Notes under the pieces: model-generated | Databases searched by the model: none | What the model saw: only the letters and a program-made list of their open reading frames with translations | Told to the model about the DNA's origin: nothing | Source of the DNA: Trichococcus palustris | GTDB lineage: Bacteria; Bacillota; Bacilli; Lactobacillales; Aerococcaceae | Length of the DNA: 64,000 nucleotides | Assembly: GCF_900114465.1 (NCBI RefSeq) | Contig: NZ_FOTD01000005.1 | Span: 62,001 to 126,000 of the forward strand | Direction: 5' to 3' | Part shown: positions 52,658 through 63,407 of the stretch, one piece after another | Layout: each line of letters opens with the position of its first letter | Numbering within the stretch: the first letter of the stretch is position 1 | Translations under genes and position numbers: made by a program

Positions 52658-54721
52658 ATGAGTCAAACGATTTTATTAGAAATAGGTTTAGAGGAAATGC
52701 CTGCAAAATATGTTCGCAGCAGCAGCGTCCAATTAAAAGAAAAAGTGATGGCTTTCTTGAATGAGAACCGCATCGGCTTTGATTCCGTCGAAATGCTTGC
52801 GACGCCTAGACGTTTAGCGATCATCGCGCACAACGTCAGCGAAAAACAAGCGGATCTCACAGAAGAATTAAAAGGACCCGCCAAGAAAATCGCTTTGGCT
52901 GCGGATGGCAGCTGGTCAAAAGCGGCAATGGGATTTGTCCGTGGACAAGGCCTGACGACAGAGGATATCTATTTCGCAGATCTGAAGGGCGTTGAATATG
53001 CTTTTGTCAAAAAAGAGACAATCGGGCAAGATGCTTCCGAAGTTTTGAAAGAATTGGGCACGGTTGTTGAATCCTTGACGTTTCCTGTATCCATGCACTG
53101 GGGCAGTCATCAGTTCAAATATATCCGTCCGATTCACTGGATTGTGGCTTTAGCGAACGAAAAAGTCATTCCATTCTCCGTTTTGGACATAAAATCCGGC
53201 CGCAAAACGCGCGGACACCGTTTTTTGGGCGAAGAAATCGCATTGGAAACGGCTGCCGACTACAAAGAAAAACTGGCTGATCAATTTGTCATCGTTGATC
53301 AAGACGAAAGAAAAAATATGATCCGTGAGCAAATCAAACAAATCGAAGCCGAGAACGACTGGATCATCCCTACTGATGAAGCTCTATTGGAAGAAGTGAC
53401 TTCGTTGGTTGAATACCCTACAGCATTTTATGGGGAATACGACGAAAGATATCTGACCTTGCCTGAAGATGTATTGATCACATCCATGAAAGACCACCAA
53501 CGTTACTTTGAAGTGAAGAACAAATCCGGCAAATTGCTTCCTTATTTCATTTCTGTCAGAAACGGAAATGCGGCATTCATCGACAACGTGAAAAAAGGGA
53601 ACGAAAAAGTTTTGACCGCTCGCTTGGAAGATGGGCTATTCTTCTTCAACGAAGACAAACGCATAACGATTGAACAATGTGTCGAAAAACTTAAAAAAGT
53701 AACTTTCCATACGAAAATCGGCAGCATCTACGACAAGATGGGAAACACATCGGAAATCGCAGCGCATCTTTCCGATATTTTGGATCTGACCGTAGACGAA
53801 GAGAAACACCTGTTGCGTGCGGCCTCCATCTATAAGTTTGACCTAGTGACGAACATGGTATCCGAATTCACGGAACTGCAAGGTATCATGGGTGAAGTAT
53901 ACGCCGTTCAACGAGGCGAAACGGATGCAGTAGCTGCCGCTATCCGTGAACATTACTTGCCTATTTCCAGCGAAGGAGAGCTTCCGGAAACGCAAGTCGG
54001 GGCAGTGTTGGCTGTTTCCGATAAATTGGACAGCATCATCAGTTTCTTCCTGCAAGGAATGATTCCGACTGGCTCAAATGATCCGTATGCTTTGCGCCGC
54101 CAAATGATCGGGGTTATCCAAATCATCGAGAAATTCCAATGGGCCTTCTCTTTTGAGGAATTGCTGTCGAATCTTCTGAAAGAGGTCTATGCGGTATCCG
54201 ATGAAGCATTGTTTGCAAAAACGATGTCAGAATTGATCGTCTTCGCTAAGGGCCGCGTGCAACAAAAATTGCAGGGCTACGATATTCGATATGATGTGGT
54301 GGACGCTACGTTGCAATCAACCGAAAAAGACGTGAATACAATGATCGCAAATGCGAAAGTGCTCCAGTTGCACAGCAACGATCCTTCGTTCAAACAAGTG
54401 GTGGAATCATTGGCGCGTGTCGTAAACATTGCCGGTGATGCAGAGGAAACGATCGCTGTACAAGCCGATCTTTTGGAGACGGCAAGTGAAAAGAATTTGT
54501 ATGTTCAAATCAATCATTTGAATATCGCTTTGTTACATGGCGATCCCGAAGCGGATTATGCCGCTTTGGAAGCCATCACACCGTATATCGATGCTTATTT
54601 CGATGAAAATATGGTAATGGTCGAGGATATCGCAATCCGCAGCAACAGATTGAACACTTTGGGCAATCTGAAGTTGAGCATCATGCAATTTGCGGATGTC
54701 AGAAAATTGATTATTAAATAA
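52658..54721 (+). CDS. glyS: Glycyl-tRNA synthetase beta subunit
   Basis: GlyS binds tRNA-Gly. The 687-residue protein starts TILLEIGLEEMPAKYV, has the YPTAFYGEYDERYLTLPEDV and MKDHQRYF segments and ends with an anticodon-binding domain similar to that of ArgRS. Overlap in function requires GlyQ, and the pair is translated together. A terminator follows 10 bases after the stop. Confidence 0.97.
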   Translation: MSQTILLEIGLEEMPAKYVRSSSVQLKEKVMAFLNENRIGFDSVEMLATPRRLAIIAHNVSEKQADLTEELKGPAKKIALAADGSWSKAAMGFVRGQGLTTEDIYFADLKGVEYAFVKKETIGQDASEVLKELGTVVESLTFPVSMHWGSHQFKYIRPIHWIVALANEKVIPFSVLDIKSGRKTRGHRFLGEEIALETAADYKEKLADQFVIVDQDERKNMIREQIKQIEAENDWIIPTDEALLEEVTSLVEYPTAFYGEYDERYLTLPEDVLITSMKDHQRYFEVKNKSGKLLPYFISVRNGNAAFIDNVKKGNEKVLTARLEDGLFFFNEDKRITIEQCVEKLKKVTFHTKIGSIYDKMGNTSEIAAHLSDILDLTVDEEKHLLRAASIYKFDLVTNMVSEFTELQGIMGEVYAVQRGETDAVAAAIREHYLPISSEGELPETQVGAVLAVSDKLDSIISFFLQGMIPTGSNDPYALRRQMIGVIQIIEKFQWAFSFEELLSNLLKEVYAVSDEALFAKTMSELIVFAKGRVQQKLQGYDIRYDVVDATLQSTEKDVNTMIANAKVLQLHSNDPSFKQVVESLARVVNIAGDAEETIAVQADLLETASEKNLYVQINHLNIALLHGDPEADYAALEAITPYIDAYFDENMVMVEDIAIRSNRLNTLGNLKLSIMQFADVRKLIIK

Positions 54722-54730
54722 TAAAGTGAT

Positions 54731-54772
54731 GGGGGCAGGGCTAACATTGTTTATTCCTGCCTCCCTTATTTT
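54731..54772 (+). terminator. Terminator after glyS
   Basis: GGGGGCAGG and CCTGCCTCC form a nine-base-pair stem with a long loop, followed by CTTATTTT. Confidence 0.7.
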
Positions 54773-55547
54773 GGCTATTAGGGCAAGGATACCGTTGTGA
54801 AGCAAAGGGAACTCAGCTATTCCCTTCCTGTTTCGATAAGAATATGGTAAATTAAGTGCAGGGATAAAAGAGTCGCTCGGTTGTACAATGGAATCGCAGA
54901 GGATATTTTCTTTCCTGTAGCTGATTGCAGATTTCCATCTGAGCCATCGCTCGGAAATGATAAGATGATGTCAATCATCGTTCTTTTCCTGAAAAATTTG
55001 ATTGGCACTGTGCTGTTCATATTTACCATTCAATAATGGAATGGTTGGTCAAGGGCTGAAAGGTCAACAAACCTACCGGACGGATAGGTGATTCTTGAAG
55101 CAATAAATCCTAAAGACTGTAAAAAATGCCGAAAGTATTGTGGAGAAGCTGATTCATGGCTCAAAAAAATTAAAAAACAAATTATTGCAGGATTTAAAAA
55201 TAGTGCAGGTCCGTTCCAAGACCCATGTTTTGTAATCCTCCATGCAGACAGTCCGATTCATGCAAAGGAATGAGAGCTGGAATTCTTTGCTTGTTTCCGC
55301 ATGCACGAATACGGATGTATGGTTCCCTCTATGGAGCCCATACAAGCATCGATGGATTAGGTATCTTTGTTTTAGATCAAGAGCCACAGCTAATGAACGT
55401 AATATTCGAAACAGTGCGTTTTTTCTCCGAGGAGTAAAACGGCTGGAATTAAGGATATACAATTGACTTAACGTTCGGTCGAAGAAAATAGATTTAATTT
55501 TGTTTAATATAAGAAAGTATTAAACATTTTTCCAAGGGGGAAAAAAG
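54773..55547. other. Gene-free or decayed stretch between glyS and obgE
   Basis: Short frames exist on both strands (for example 55088-55273 with DCKKCRKYCGEADSWLKK) but none has both a good ribosome site and a recognisable product. The region is AT-rich and holds a small inverted repeat around 55072-55088 (CCTACC/GGATAGG). It may be the remnant of a lost gene plus the obgE leader. Confidence 0.45.
55502..55525 (+). promoter_or_regulatory. Inverted repeat upstream of obgE
   Basis: GTTTAATA and TATTAAAC are perfect eight-base arms with an eight-base gap, 22 bases before the obgE ATG. A TATAAG within it could be a -10 element, so the repeat may be an operator. Confidence 0.4.
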
Positions 55548-56852
55548 ATGTCAATGTTTTTAGATCATGCGACCGTACATGTAAAAGCGGGTAAAGGTGG
55601 CGACGGGATGGTTGCATTCCGCCGCGAAAAATATGTTCCGGATGGCGGACCAGCAGGTGGCGACGGCGGCCGAGGCGGCAGCATCATTTTTGAAGTGGAT
55701 CCAGGCTTGCGCACGTTGCTTGATTTCCGTTACAATCGCAGTTTCAGAGCGAAGCCCGGCGAAAACGGGATGAGCAAAAGTATGTTTGGGCGCGGCGCAA
55801 AGGATTCAGTGATCAAGGTTCCACCGGGTACCATTGTCCGCAACGCTGAAACAAAAGAATTGATTGCGGATTTGACCGAAGTGGGACAAAGAGCAATTAT
55901 TGCAAAAGGCGGACGCGGCGGCAGAGGGAACAATCGCTTTGCTACGGCTTCAAATCCTGCTCCTGAAATCGCCGAAAACGGCGAACCGGGCGAAGAATTC
56001 GAGCTTGAGCTTGAATTGAAAGTCATTGCGGATGTTGGTTTGGTTGGCTTCCCTTCCGTTGGGAAATCAACGCTTTTATCGGTTGTATCAAAAGCGAAAC
56101 CTAAAATTGCTGCCTATCACTTCACCACGCTTGTCCCGAATTTGGGGATGGTAGAAACAAGAAGCGGCGAGCAGTTTGTAATGGCCGACTTGCCAGGGCT
56201 TATCGAAGGCGCATCGCAAGGGATAGGCCTGGGGATTCAGTTCTTGCGCCATATCGAGCGCACAAGGGTCATCCTGCATGTCATCGATATGGGCGGCACC
56301 GAAGGCAGAGAGCCTTTCGATGACTACGAAAAAATCAACAAGGAATTGGAAAGCTACCAATTGCGTCTATTGGAACGCCCAACCATCATTGTTGCCAATA
56401 AAATGGATATCCCTGAAGCGGAAGAAAATTTAAAAGAATTTGAAGAAAAATTAATTGCAAAATTCGGCGCCGAAAATGCACCAAAAATATTCCCGATTTC
56501 AGCCTGGTCGACTACCGGTGTTGCCGAATTATTGGATTATACTGCAGAGATATTGCAGTATACGCCGGAATTCCCCTTATTCGATGAAGAGATCGAAACT
56601 TCTGTCCTTTACAAATTTGAAGATGGCAAAGACGAAATCAAGATTACGCGCGACCCAGATTCAACCTGGGTATTGAACAGCGAAAAATTGGAGAAATTAT
56701 TCAATATGACCAATTTCGAGCACGACGAAAGCATTATGCGATTCGCCCGTCAAATGCGTGCAATGGGCATCGATGAGAAATTAAGAGCCCGTGGAGCGAA
56801 AGATGGCGATATGGTTCGCATCATGGACTTTGAGTTTGAGTTCGTCGATTAA
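55548..56852 (+). CDS. obgE: GTPase ObgE/CgtA
   Basis: Obg is an essential GTPase of late 50S assembly that also senses (p)ppGpp. The 434-residue protein has the glycine-rich Obg fold at 1-160 ([20 protein letters not shown]), G1 GFPSVGKST at 167-175, G3 [10 protein letters not shown]4 NKMD and the C-terminal OCT domain typical of Gram-positive members. AAGGGGGAAAAAAG precedes the ATG. Confidence 0.97.
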   Translation: MSMFLDHATVHVKAGKGGDGMVAFRREKYVPDGGPAGGDGGRGGSIIFEVDPGLRTLLDFRYNRSFRAKPGENGMSKSMFGRGAKDSVIKVPPGTIVRNAETKELIADLTEVGQRAIIAKGGRGGRGNNRFATASNPAPEIAENGEPGEEFELELELKVIADVGLVGFPSVGKSTLLSVVSKAKPKIAAYHFTTLVPNLGMVETRSGEQFVMADLPGLIEGASQGIGLGIQFLRHIERTRVILHVIDMGGTEGREPFDDYEKINKELESYQLRLLERPTIIVANKMDIPEAEENLKEFEEKLIAKFGAENAPKIFPISAWSTTGVAELLDYTAEILQYTPEFPLFDEEIETSVLYKFEDGKDEIKITRDPDSTWVLNSEKLEKLFNMTNFEHDESIMRFARQMRAMGIDEKLRARGAKDGDMVRIMDFEFEFVD

Positions 56853-56876
56853 GAAGGAAACAGGAAGGGGAAAATT

Positions 56877-58736
56877 GTGAACAGGCAGAATCGATTCATT
56901 GCTTTAGACGGATTACGGTCGATTGCGATTTTAGCCATCATTTTTTACCATTTGATTCCTTACCAAATTCCGGGCGGTTATTTGGGCGTCAACATATATT
57001 TTGTCTTAACTGGCTATTTCATAACGGATTATGTCATGAAAGAATACCAGGTTAAGCAAAAGCTTGCTTATAAAAGTTATATTACCAGACGTTTTAATCG
57101 GTTGGTTCTTCCGTTGTTGTGGATGATGGTAACCGTCACAGCTTACATCACCCTATTCCAAAGGGATTTATTATTGAATATCCGTTCATGGATCGTGTCC
57201 TCTTTGGGCATGTATAACAACTGGTGGCAAATCGCCAACGGAAGTTCCTATTTTGATCAATTCTATGGTCAATCGCCTTTTACTCATCTTTGGTTTTTAT
57301 CTGTGTTGAGCCAATTCTATATTATTTGGCCATTGGTCGCACTGCTTGTTCTTGCGAAATTTAAGAAAAAAGATGCTCTTCTGTTAACAACGGTGGGGCT
57401 TTCTTTCCTTTCCATCGCTTCGATGGCTCTGCGCTATGCACCCGGCCAAGATTTTTCCCGCATCTACTATGGAACGGATACGCGGTTCTTTGCTTTCATG
57501 ATCGGTGCGGCTCTATCCATCCTGTGGCCACTGCATTCTTTGAGCCCAGGGATTTCGAAGAAGGCAAAGCGCAGATTGAATAGCATAGGGGCGGTCGCCT
57601 ATCTGATTGTCGGCATCATGATGAGAGTCATGTTGGACAATCAGGCGTTCACCTATCTGGGCGGGATGTATCTGAATGCGCTCGTCATTGCCATCGTCAT
57701 TGCGGTGACCGCTCATCCGGCTACGTTTTTCTCTAAAGCGATGCGGTTTAAGCCAATCCAGTGGATCAGCAGAAGAAGCTATTTTCTTTATCTATGGTAC
57801 TATCCAGTCATTGTTCTTTATCAAGCAAAAGTGCTGGATACAAGCAATGACCCCAATCGGCATATACTGATCCAACTCGTGCTCATTCTCATCGCCTCGG
57901 AAACCAGCTATCAATTTTTTGAAAGGGAAGCGTGGCTTCTCCCTTTTGTCCAGTCATGGGGAATGAAATCCAATATCCGGATAATGAAAGATATTTGGAA
58001 ACGGGGAGAAAAGAAGCATCCTTGGAGTAAAACCGCAACACTGCTGTGCGGCGCGATTGTACTTGTTGCGGCGGTCGGTTTTGTTCAAGCGAAAACAGGT
58101 GAGGATCCTTCCGTAAAAGAACTGCAGGAACAGATCACGAAAAATCAAAAGACGATTGAAGCAGTCAATGATTACGACCAGTCAAGAAGCAGGGCGATCA
58201 ATAATATCGAAGGCCTGAACCGAGACGTGATTCTGTTTTCTCATGATTTGAAGGTCACCTTCATTGGGGATTCCATCCTCTTAGCTGCAGCGGATAAACT
58301 GACACCGATTTTTGGTCAAGCAGTCATTGATGGTGCCGTATCCCGGCAATTATATCAGACTAATACGGTGCTCAAATCGCTGAAAGCCGAAGAAAAGCTG
58401 TATGATACAGTAGTCGTCTTTTTGGGGACAAATGGCACCTTCACGAAAGAGCAGATGGATGAGTTCCTGAATGCAATCGGTACGGACAGGACGGTTTTCC
58501 TCGTTACCACAAGCGTGCCGAGAAGCTGGCAAAATAGTGCCAATAGCCAAATGTTGCTTGCGGAACAGAATTACGCGAATGTCCACATTTTGGATTGGAA
58601 TACGTACAGTAAGGGGCATGATGATTGGATGAGGGCTGATTTGGTCCATCCGAACGAAGAAGGCGCAAGACAGCTAGCTTTATATGTGGCTGAAGGGATT
58701 TATGCGGTTTTAAATGATGATAATGGGAGCAATTGA
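56877..58736 (+). CDS. Acyltransferase with SGNH domain, OatA-like
   Basis: A 619-residue membrane protein. Residues 1-370 are an acyltransferase_3 domain with about ten helices, opening RFIALDGLRSIAILAIIFYH. One more helix lies at about 385-405, followed by a coiled linker, and an extracellular SGNH esterase domain from about 455, with FIGDSILL, FLGTNGT and DLVHPNEEG (Asp-x-x-His). This is the layout of OatA, which O-acetylates muramic acid and gives lysozyme resistance. The GTG start follows AAGGGGAAAATT. rnz follows after two bases. Confidence 0.9.
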   Translation: MNRQNRFIALDGLRSIAILAIIFYHLIPYQIPGGYLGVNIYFVLTGYFITDYVMKEYQVKQKLAYKSYITRRFNRLVLPLLWMMVTVTAYITLFQRDLLLNIRSWIVSSLGMYNNWWQIANGSSYFDQFYGQSPFTHLWFLSVLSQFYIIWPLVALLVLAKFKKKDALLLTTVGLSFLSIASMALRYAPGQDFSRIYYGTDTRFFAFMIGAALSILWPLHSLSPGISKKAKRRLNSIGAVAYLIVGIMMRVMLDNQAFTYLGGMYLNALVIAIVIAVTAHPATFFSKAMRFKPIQWISRRSYFLYLWYYPVIVLYQAKVLDTSNDPNRHILIQLVLILIASETSYQFFEREAWLLPFVQSWGMKSNIRIMKDIWKRGEKKHPWSKTATLLCGAIVLVAAVGFVQAKTGEDPSVKELQEQITKNQKTIEAVNDYDQSRSRAINNIEGLNRDVILFSHDLKVTFIGDSILLAAADKLTPIFGQAVIDGAVSRQLYQTNTVLKSLKAEEKLYDTVVVFLGTNGTFTKEQMDEFLNAIGTDRTVFLVTTSVPRSWQNSANSQMLLAEQNYANVHILDWNTYSKGHDDWMRADLVHPNEEGARQLALYVAEGIYAVLNDDNGSN

Positions 58737-58738
58737 CT

Positions 58739-59671
58739 ATGAAAATACAATTTTTAGGAACAGGAGCCGGCGTCCCCTCCACCAGCAGGAATTTATCCAG
58801 CATTGCATTGAAACTTTTAGATGAGCGGAATGCGATCTGGCTCTTTGATTGCGGAGAAGGGACACAACAACGTGTTTTAAAGACGGCTATCCGGCCTCGG
58901 AAAATAGAAAAGATATTTATTACACACTTGCATGGGGATCATATTTTTGGCTTGCCGGGACTACTGAGCAGCAGAGCATTCCAAGGGGGCAATACGCCTT
59001 TGAATATCTATGGGCCCAAAGGTGTGAAAGAATTTGTTCTTACTAGTTTGCGCATCTCTCAATCCCATTTGCGGTACCCTATTTTCTTTCACGAAATAGA
59101 AGAAGAGGGTGTCATTTTCGAAGATGAACAATTTAGGGTCAGTTGCATGAAGTTGAACCACGGTATCGTATCATATGGATACAGAGTGGAAGAGGCTGAC
59201 TATCCAGGCGAGCTGCAGGCTGAACGGCTGAAGGAACAGAATGTCCCGGCTGGACCGCTATATGGAAAATTGAAAAATGGGGAAACGGTGACGCTACCGG
59301 ATGGCCGCATCATAAACGGGCAGGACTTCATCGGCAGACCGACAAAAGGCAGAATCGTCACCATTCTTGGGGATACAAGAAGGACAAAGAATACTGTTGT
59401 TCTGGCAAAGGATGCGAATGTCCTTATCCATGAGAGCACTTTCGGGAAAGAGGACCAAGCCATCGCGGCTGACTATTTCCATTCAACCTGCATCGATGCG
59501 GCAAACGTCGCAAAAGAAGCCGGCGTCAAGCAACTCTATTTAACGCACATCAGCGCCCGTTATTTGAGCGGAAATGCTACACAGCTTCAAAAAGATGCGC
59601 GCAGAATATTCGAGAACAGCAAATTGGTGAATGACTACGATGAGTTCGATGTTCCATTGGAAAAACTGTAA
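58739..59671 (+). CDS. rnz: Ribonuclease Z
   Basis: RNase Z cuts the 3' trailer from tRNA precursors, chiefly those that lack an encoded CCA, such as the two tRNA-Arg genes in this window. The 310-residue metallo-beta-lactamase fold protein has H63, H65, D67 and H68 in THLHGDH and the LGDTRRT and THISARY segments. The ATG at 58739 follows GGGAGC by ten bases; the TTG at 58733 overlaps the previous gene. Confidence 0.95.
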   Translation: MKIQFLGTGAGVPSTSRNLSSIALKLLDERNAIWLFDCGEGTQQRVLKTAIRPRKIEKIFITHLHGDHIFGLPGLLSSRAFQGGNTPLNIYGPKGVKEFVLTSLRISQSHLRYPIFFHEIEEEGVIFEDEQFRVSCMKLNHGIVSYGYRVEEADYPGELQAERLKEQNVPAGPLYGKLKNGETVTLPDGRIINGQDFIGRPTKGRIVTILGDTRRTKNTVVLAKDANVLIHESTFGKEDQAIAADYFHSTCIDAANVAKEAGVKQLYLTHISARYLSGNATQLQKDARRIFENSKLVNDYDEFDVPLEKL

Positions 59672-59727
59672 CGGGGAGCCGCTTTTATGGGAAATGCAAA
59701 TTTTCCATAAAAGGCCCCCGTTTTTCT
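59671..59727 (+). terminator. Terminator after rnz
   Basis: ACGGGG and CCCCGT with inner CTTTTATGG/CCATAAAAG form a long, slightly imperfect stem followed by TTTTTC. It starts at the last base of the stop codon. Confidence 0.85.
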
Positions 59728-59779
59728 TATCTTGCTGAAAGCAATAGCCCGATTAGTTTCTCAAACGGGGAGTTCTCAG

Positions 59780-59809
59780 TTGACTCTTTAATCGATTTAC
59801 AGGGATAAT
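59780..59809 (+). promoter_or_regulatory. Promoter of the LapA-type gene
   Basis: TTGACT (59780-59785) and GATAAT (59804-59809) are 18 bases apart. Confidence 0.5.
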
Positions 59810-59845
59810 AGGCTTGTAGATAAAAAGATAGGTGAGGCGATAAAA

Positions 59846-60250
59846 ATGAAAAACCAATGGAGACTTGTTGCCAGTATCATCTTAATTTTAATCATTACTT
59901 TATTTGCGGTTTTTAATGTCGATACCGTACCCGTTAACTTTGGCTTTACCTCGGTCAAGGGGCCCTTGATCATTGTCATTCTGCTTTCCTTATTGATGGG
60001 GTCGCTCATAACCTTATTGGTTGCCACGGGCAGCGCTTCAAAGAAGAATAAGGAATTCAAACAAATGCGCGCAGAAATCGAATCAAAAGGAAGCGACATT
60101 CAACGTGCAGTCGACGAAGTGAAAGCAAATCATCAAAAACAAGTTGAAGAACTGCAAAATCAGCTGCTCGAAAAAGACGGCAAAATCAAATCACTGGAAG
60201 AGGAATTGATCAAAAGATATACCGCTGGCACACCCGTTCAACCGGGATAA
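59846..60250 (+). CDS. LapA family (DUF1049) membrane protein
   Basis: A 134-residue protein with two membrane helices (about 6-26 and 40-62), the family's FAVFNVDTVPVNFGF segment between them, and a cytosolic coiled coil (about 68-125, RAEIESKGSDIQRAVDEV...). E. coli LapA works with LapB in controlling lipopolysaccharide, but this Gram-positive member must do something else; its role is unknown. AGGTGAGGCGATAAAA precedes the ATG. Confidence 0.88.
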   Translation: MKNQWRLVASIILILIITLFAVFNVDTVPVNFGFTSVKGPLIIVILLSLLMGSLITLLVATGSASKKNKEFKQMRAEIESKGSDIQRAVDEVKANHQKQVEELQNQLLEKDGKIKSLEEELIKRYTAGTPVQPG

Positions 60251-60443
60251 CAACAGAGTCTGCTGCAACGGGAAGATGGGGAACAAATCATGGAGTGAGA
60301 TTTGTTTTCCACCTTTTTTCTTTGCGCGTATACAGACCATATTCTGATTTAGAAAAATAGCGGATTATGGTATCATAAATAGGTTGATGCTTAATGGCGT
60401 GAGCGATTAAGCATATGAATTGATGGAGTAAGGGGTAGTCGAT

Positions 60444-62774
60444 GTGTTAACGGCAAAATTAAATTGGAAATTAAGGGAAATGCAGATGAGCCCAGAGGAA
60501 TGCGCAAAAATCAGCAAATCATTGGGGCTCTCTGAAACATTCGTGAAGCTCTGCTTTCAACGGGGGCTGACTTCAGAAAAGGAAATCAAGCTGTTTATCG
60601 ACGGTTCTGAAATGGCATTCCATGATCCTTTTTTGTTATATGATATGGAAAAGGCGGTCGAAAGACTTTCCCAAGCCATTGAAATGGGAGAGGAAATCGT
60701 CGTCTATGGAGACTACGATGCGGATGGCATCACAAGTACGAGCATCCTGGTCGAAACAATCGAGGTGCTGGGCGGCAATGTAGGCTATTATTTGCCGAAT
60801 CGTTTTACGGACGGATATGGCCCGAATGCAGCGGCATTCATGAAATTGATCGAAAACGGTGCCCAACTGATCTTGACGTGCGACAATGGCGTCACCGGGC
60901 ACGAACCGATTGAGATGGCAAAGAAAATGGGCGTGGATGTCATTATTACCGATCACCACGAATTGCCGGAAACATTACCGGACGCGTATGCAGTCATCCA
61001 TCCGCGCCATCCGCTAGGGGAATATCCTTTCGCCGAGCTATCGGGGGCAGGCGTGGCGTTGAAGGTGGCGGCTGCGCTATTGGGGGAATTGCCTTACGAA
61101 TCGCTTGACTTGGCGGCCATCGGGACCGTAGCTGATTTGGTGAGCTTGACGGGGGAGAACCGTTGGTTAGTGAAGCAAGGCTTAACCGTCATGAAACAAT
61201 CCCAACGCTTGGGCTTGGCCGCACTGATGGAAGCGGCAGGCGTCACTGTCGACGCGATCGATGAAGAGACGATCGGATTCACGATCGGACCACGCCTGAA
61301 TGCGATCGGCAGACTGGATGATGCCAGTCCGGGCGTTGAACTGATGCTGAGCTTTGATGAAAGCAGGATAGGCGAATTGGTTGACCATATCCAAGACAAG
61401 AATGTTGAGAGACAAGGGATCGTTAGCGACATATTCCAAAAAGCGCTTGCGGAATTGGACAAGTTTGAAAACGTTCCGGATGTCATTGTCTTGGGCAACG
61501 AGGAGTGGCACGAAGGCGTATTGGGGATCGTGGCCAGCAAAATAGTCGAAGAAACCGGTCGTCCCACCATCCTCTTCAATATCAACAAGCAGACCGGCGT
61601 AGCGAAAGGCTCAGCCCGCAGTATCGAAGCGTTGCACATCTATGAAGCGTTGGCGGCTTGCAAAGAGCTCTTATCAAAATTCGGCGGCCATAAGATGGCA
61701 GCCGGGATGAGCTGCCCGGCAACCTCGTTGGCTGATCTAGCAAAGAAGATCAACGAATATGCGGCACCCTTCCATGAAGATATATTGCAGGGCGAAACCA
61801 TCTATGTGGATGATATTCTGACGCTGAGCACGGTAACGATGCCTTTTTTGAAGGAACTGGAGCTATTCAAGCCTTATGGGACGGACAATCCCAAGCCGAT
61901 TTTCGGCTTCGAAGATATTCCGTTGACGGACGTCAGACAAATAGGCGCAGACAACAAACATCTGAAGTTTAAGCTTCAAGAAAACGAACTGTATTTGGAC
62001 GTCATCGGATTCAATAAGGGGAATATCGGCAACCATCTGAACGAATTGGACAAGGTATCCTTGATTGGGGAACTTTCAATCAACAAATGGAAGGACATGG
62101 TTAAACCGCAACTTCAACTGAAGGACATCAAAAATAACCAGATCCAATTCTTTGATAAACGCAGCTCGACGATCCAAGAACAAATGCTGCAGATTGAGAA
62201 TGCTGTTTATCTGTTTTCCAGTTCTTCCATGATGAAGCATTTCCACGAACGGATTCCCGCAAGTTCGGAAGCCGTCCTGCTTTCCGACATCACGGTGCAT
62301 GCTTTGCGCGAGAAGGAATACACAAACCTGGTCATTTTCGAATGTCCGAGCGCCAATGAATTGGTGGCGCAATTGTTGAAGGGAAACAGCTTCGCCAACG
62401 TCTATGTGGCGAGCTATGCAACGGACAGCGTCTACAGCGAAGGAATTCCGTCCAAAACGCAATTCGCTTCATTCTACCAATATATCCGGACGCACCGCGA
62501 CATCAATGTTAGAAACAGATTAGATGAATTGGCCAATTATTTAAAAATCAAGAAGAATATTATCATTTTTATGATTCAAGTGTTTTTGGATGCTGAATTT
62601 GTTACAATAGAGGACGGTTTTGTTAAGGAAGTGAAGGATCCGGCAAGAAGAGAGTTGGAGAAAACGAAAGCTTACCAGAATCGCATACTGAAAATGGATG
62701 CAGAAAAATTATTTTTATTCAGTCCTTTCTCGGAATTGACAAATTGGATGAATACGCAAATTAAAGCAGGATGA
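60444..62774 (+). CDS. recJ: Single-stranded-DNA-specific exonuclease RecJ
   Basis: RecJ degrades single-stranded DNA 5' to 3' in recombination and mismatch repair. The 776-residue protein has the DHH motifs [18 protein letters not shown] and TDHHE, DHHA1 with GGHKMAAGM, the OB domain, and the long C-terminal extension of Firmicutes proteins. The GTG start follows AAGGGGTAGTCGAT. apt overlaps nothing but begins 17 bases after its stop. Confidence 0.95.
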   Translation: MLTAKLNWKLREMQMSPEECAKISKSLGLSETFVKLCFQRGLTSEKEIKLFIDGSEMAFHDPFLLYDMEKAVERLSQAIEMGEEIVVYGDYDADGITSTSILVETIEVLGGNVGYYLPNRFTDGYGPNAAAFMKLIENGAQLILTCDNGVTGHEPIEMAKKMGVDVIITDHHELPETLPDAYAVIHPRHPLGEYPFAELSGAGVALKVAAALLGELPYESLDLAAIGTVADLVSLTGENRWLVKQGLTVMKQSQRLGLAALMEAAGVTVDAIDEETIGFTIGPRLNAIGRLDDASPGVELMLSFDESRIGELVDHIQDKNVERQGIVSDIFQKALAELDKFENVPDVIVLGNEEWHEGVLGIVASKIVEETGRPTILFNINKQTGVAKGSARSIEALHIYEALAACKELLSKFGGHKMAAGMSCPATSLADLAKKINEYAAPFHEDILQGETIYVDDILTLSTVTMPFLKELELFKPYGTDNPKPIFGFEDIPLTDVRQIGADNKHLKFKLQENELYLDVIGFNKGNIGNHLNELDKVSLIGELSINKWKDMVKPQLQLKDIKNNQIQFFDKRSSTIQEQMLQIENAVYLFSSSSMMKHFHERIPASSEAVLLSDITVHALREKEYTNLVIFECPSANELVAQLLKGNSFANVYVASYATDSVYSEGIPSKTQFASFYQYIRTHRDINVRNRLDELANYLKIKKNIIIFMIQVFLDAEFVTIEDGFVKEVKDPARRELEKTKAYQNRILKMDAEKLFLFSPFSELTNWMNTQIKAG

Positions 62775-62791
62775 AAATGGAGGAATACAAA

Positions 62792-63304
62792 GTGGACTTG
62801 AAAAAATATATTGCAGACGTAAAAGATTTCCCGGAAAAAGGCATCATCTTCCGTGATATCTCGCCTTTGATGACGGATGGAGAAGCTTATCGTTACGCGA
62901 TCAATGAAATTGTCGCCTATGCGAAAGATTTGAACGTGGATAAAGTAGTTGGGCCTGAAGCGCGCGGCTTTATGGTTGGTTGTCCGGTAGCGGTCGGACT
63001 GGGCTGCGGTTTTGCGATGGCGCGCAAGAAGGGCAAGCTTCCTCGTGAAACAGTCGAAGTATCCTATGGCCTTGAATACGGAGAAGCGACGCTTCAATTG
63101 CATAAAGATGCCATCCAACCTGGTGACAAAGTATTGGTCTGCGATGACCTGTTGGCGACCGGCGGAACAACTGCCGCAACAATCGAATTGGTCGAAAAAT
63201 TGGGCGGAGAAGTTGTCGGTTTGGCGTTCCTGATCGAATTGTTGGGCTTGAAAGGGCGCGACTTGATCCAAGGCTACGACGTATTCGCTTTGATGGAATA
63301 CTAA
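62792..63304 (+). CDS. apt: Adenine phosphoribosyltransferase
   Basis: Apt salvages adenine to AMP with PRPP. The 170-residue protein begins [22 protein letters not shown] and has the PRPP motif [16 protein letters not shown]. The GTG at 62792 follows ATGGAGGAATACAAA and fits the family length; the open frame starts at 62771, over the recJ stop, but would put the ribosome site inside the gene. recJ-apt is a common pair in Firmicutes. Confidence 0.95.
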   Translation: MDLKKYIADVKDFPEKGIIFRDISPLMTDGEAYRYAINEIVAYAKDLNVDKVVGPEARGFMVGCPVAVGLGCGFAMARKKGKLPRETVEVSYGLEYGEATLQLHKDAIQPGDKVLVCDDLLATGGTTAATIELVEKLGGEVVGLAFLIELLGLKGRDLIQGYDVFALMEY

Positions 63305-63368
63305 AAAAGAGCCACAAAAGATGTAATCAAGTAGGCTCTTGGGACCGAGTTGCGAAAGGCTAAAGCTA

Positions 63369-63407
63369 AAAAAAGAACGTACAGATTTCCTGTACGTTCT
63401 TTTTTTA
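63369..63407. terminator. Bidirectional terminator between apt and lexA
   Basis: AAAAAGAACGTACAG and CTGTACGTTCTTTTT form a perfect 15-base-pair stem with a five-base loop, with A- and T-runs at the ends. It reaches into the stop codon of lexA on the other strand. Confidence 0.92.

Noticed and set aside
55088-55466. Short frames in the glyS-obgE gap
   Set aside because: They are overlapping, have poor ribosome sites and no family that I recognise, so they are reported only as part of the gap.
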